Source: Methanobacterium sp. UBA8
Lineage (GTDB): Archaea > Methanobacteriota > Methanobacteria > Methanobacteriales > Methanobacteriaceae
Length of the DNA stretch: 6,235 nucleotides
NCBI GenBank assembly: GCA_002509665.1
Contig: DADN01000014.1
Coordinates: forward strand, 1 to 6,235
Direction of reading: 5' to 3'
Shown: piece after piece, positions 5,481-6,235 of the stretch
Position numbering within the stretch: the stretch's first letter is position 1
Layout of the letters: each line of letters begins with the position of its first letter
The notes under the pieces: model-generated
The model's input: the letters and a program-made list of their open reading frames with translations, nothing else
What the model was told of the DNA's origin: nothing
Database searches by the model: none
Made by a program: the position numbers and the translations under genes

Positions 5481-5503
5481 ACAGACAGACTAATCTGTCG
5501 GTA
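5481..5503. promoter_or_regulatory. Operator 1, TetR-type palindrome
   Basis: GACAGA (5484-5489), spacer CTAA, TCTGTC (5494-5499). The flanks (ACA before, GGTA after) are the same as in operator 2. It sits between the two candidate TATA boxes, so a bound dimer would block either. Confidence 0.7.
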
Positions 5504-5513
5504 TATTTAAATA
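5502..5513 (+). promoter_or_regulatory. Downstream candidate TATA box of the dehydrogenase gene
   Basis: TATATTTAAATA lies directly between operators 1 and 2. It predicts an mRNA start near 5532, next to operator 2, with a leader of about 75 bases. Its place between the palindromes makes it the better regulatory fit. Confidence 0.45.
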
Positions 5514-5535
5514 TGGGGATTGTGTATTAAAAATC

Positions 5536-5558
5536 ACAGACAGATAAGTCTGTCGGTA
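5536..5558. promoter_or_regulatory. Operator 2, TetR-type palindrome
   Basis: GACAGA (5539-5544), spacer TAAG, TCTGTC (5549-5554), followed by GGTA as in operator 1. The centres of the two palindromes are 55 bases apart, about five helical turns, so dimers would lie on roughly the same face of the DNA. This site overlaps or follows the predicted mRNA start. Confidence 0.7.
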
Positions 5559-5594
5559 TGTATTGTATGGCTGATATTGGGAATACTAAAAAAG

Positions 5595-5598
5595 GGAG
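5595..5598 (+). promoter_or_regulatory. Ribosome binding site of the dehydrogenase gene
   Basis: GGAG followed by TGAT, seven bases before the ATG at 5606. It favours this start over an in-frame ATG at 5567, which has no ribosome site. Confidence 0.65.
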
Positions 5599-5605
5599 TG
5601 ATAAT

Positions 5606-6235
5606 ATGAAAGGACTAGCTGTAATTGGAAGACACGAGGTGGGATGGGTTGAAAAAGAAAAACCTACCGCAGGACCACTTGATGCTGTTGTTAAACCTTT
5701 AGCAATAGCTCCATGTAGTTCAGATGTGCACATAGCATGGGATGATGCCATAGATTTAAGCAGTGTGAATGATCGTATTTTAGGTCATGAAGCTGTTGGT
5801 ATCGTCGAAGAAGTGGGTAGCGAAGTTAAAGATTTTAAGCCAGGAGATCGGGTTATAGTTCCTGCCATCACACCAAATTGGGAACGAACCCCCTGCCAAA
5901 ATGGATTTTCTCAACATTGTGATGGTATGCTTACTGGAATGTCTTTCATCACATTTAAAGATGGTACAATGGCAGAATATTTCAATGTAAATAATGCAGA
6001 TGCAAACCTGGCCATATGGCCGGATGAATTAACCGTAGAACAGGCGCTCATGATTCCAGATATGGTGACTACTGGTTTCTATGGTGCTGAAATGGCTGAT
6101 GTTAAATTAGGATCCACAGTTGCTGTTTTTGGAATAGGGCCAGTTGGTCTCATGGCTGTGGCCGGATCACAACTATCTGGTGCTGCCCGACTCCTGGCAG
6201 TGGGAAGCCGTCCCAACCTTATTAAAGTAGCTAAA
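5606..6235 (+). CDS. adh: NADP-dependent zinc-type secondary alcohol dehydrogenase (partial, C-terminus beyond window)
   Basis: The first 210 residues of a medium-chain zinc dehydrogenase are present; the family is about 350 long, so roughly 140 residues lie past the edge. It reads very close to the Thermoanaerobacter brockii / Clostridium beijerinckii NADP-dependent secondary alcohol dehydrogenases: MKGLAVIG, GWVEKEKP, PLAIAPCSSDVH, ILGHEAVGIVEEVGSEVKDF, PGDRVIVPAITP, MIPDMVTTGF, then the Rossmann motif GIGPVGLM (176-183). The catalytic zinc ligands of that group are all present: C37, H61, E62 and D152. No structural-zinc four-cysteine lobe is seen, as in that group. GSRP at 200-203 matches the Ser/Arg pair that holds the NADP phosphate, so NADP(H) is expected. 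It should interconvert secondary alcohols such as 2-propanol with ketones in the cytoplasm; in some methanogens this feeds reducing power to CO2 reduction. Control by the divergent TetR gene is likely. Confidence 0.93.
   Translation, partial: MKGLAVIGRHEVGWVEKEKPTAGPLDAVVKPLAIAPCSSDVHIAWDDAIDLSSVNDRILGHEAVGIVEEVGSEVKDFKPGDRVIVPAITPNWERTPCQNGFSQHCDGMLTGMSFITFKDGTMAEYFNVNNADANLAIWPDELTVEQALMIPDMVTTGFYGAEMADVKLGSTVAVFGIGPVGLMAVAGSQLSGAARLLAVGSRPNLIKVAK

Noticed and set aside
5567..5605. In-frame ATG 13 codons upstream of the dehydrogenase start
   Set aside because: It has no ribosome site, lies close to operator 2, and the family begins MKG as at 5606.

Overview
The window looks like archaeal chromosome, most likely from a Methanobacterium-type methanogen. 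Four things point there: strongly AT-rich DNA, archaeal TATA boxes (TTATATAA, TTTATATT) about 25-45 bases before start codons, methanogen-style Shine-Dalgarno sequences (AGGAG, GGTGA), and protein types common in Methanobacteriales (a DUF4013-like membrane protein, a PsbP-like lipoprotein, a small four-helix membrane protein with a GGFIATF motif, and Ser/Asn-rich anchored proteins). The genus is an inference.

Left and middle part (1-4422). Two decayed copies of one unidentified protein-coding segment lie in the same (+) orientation at 1-177 and 4222-4422. They share an exact 20-base block (4-23 and 4249-4268) but are otherwise diverged and broken. Between them sit five cell-envelope genes, all on the minus strand: a lipoprotein (293-841), a membrane-anchored Asn/Ser/Thr-rich protein whose only plausible start is a non-canonical ATC codon (886-1287), a 460-residue membrane protein with an internal zinc ribbon (1395-2777), a 168-residue membrane protein with the same kind of ribbon at its N-terminus (3076-3582), and a 114-residue membrane protein (3803-4147). 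Each has its own candidate TATA box, so this is an array of single genes rather than one operon. Ahead of the 460-residue gene is a leader with a 17-codon open reading frame behind a strong ribosome binding site, embedded in mutually exclusive inverted repeats.

Right part (4604-6235). A TetR-family repressor gene (minus strand) faces away from an NADP-type zinc-dependent secondary alcohol dehydrogenase gene (plus strand, cut by the window end). The 390-base gap holds two near-identical palindromes, GACAGA-N4-TCTGTC, placed on either side of a TATA box of the dehydrogenase gene. The simplest reading is a local switch in which the TetR protein represses the dehydrogenase until an alcohol, ketone or related ligand is present. 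Some methanogens oxidise 2-propanol with an NADP-dependent enzyme to supply electrons for CO2 reduction, which would fit.

The most unusual items are the decayed direct repeats bracketing the envelope genes, the ATC start, the leader-ORF/alternative-hairpin region, and the zinc ribbon shared by two neighbouring membrane proteins. No RNA gene, CRISPR array or intact insertion sequence was seen.
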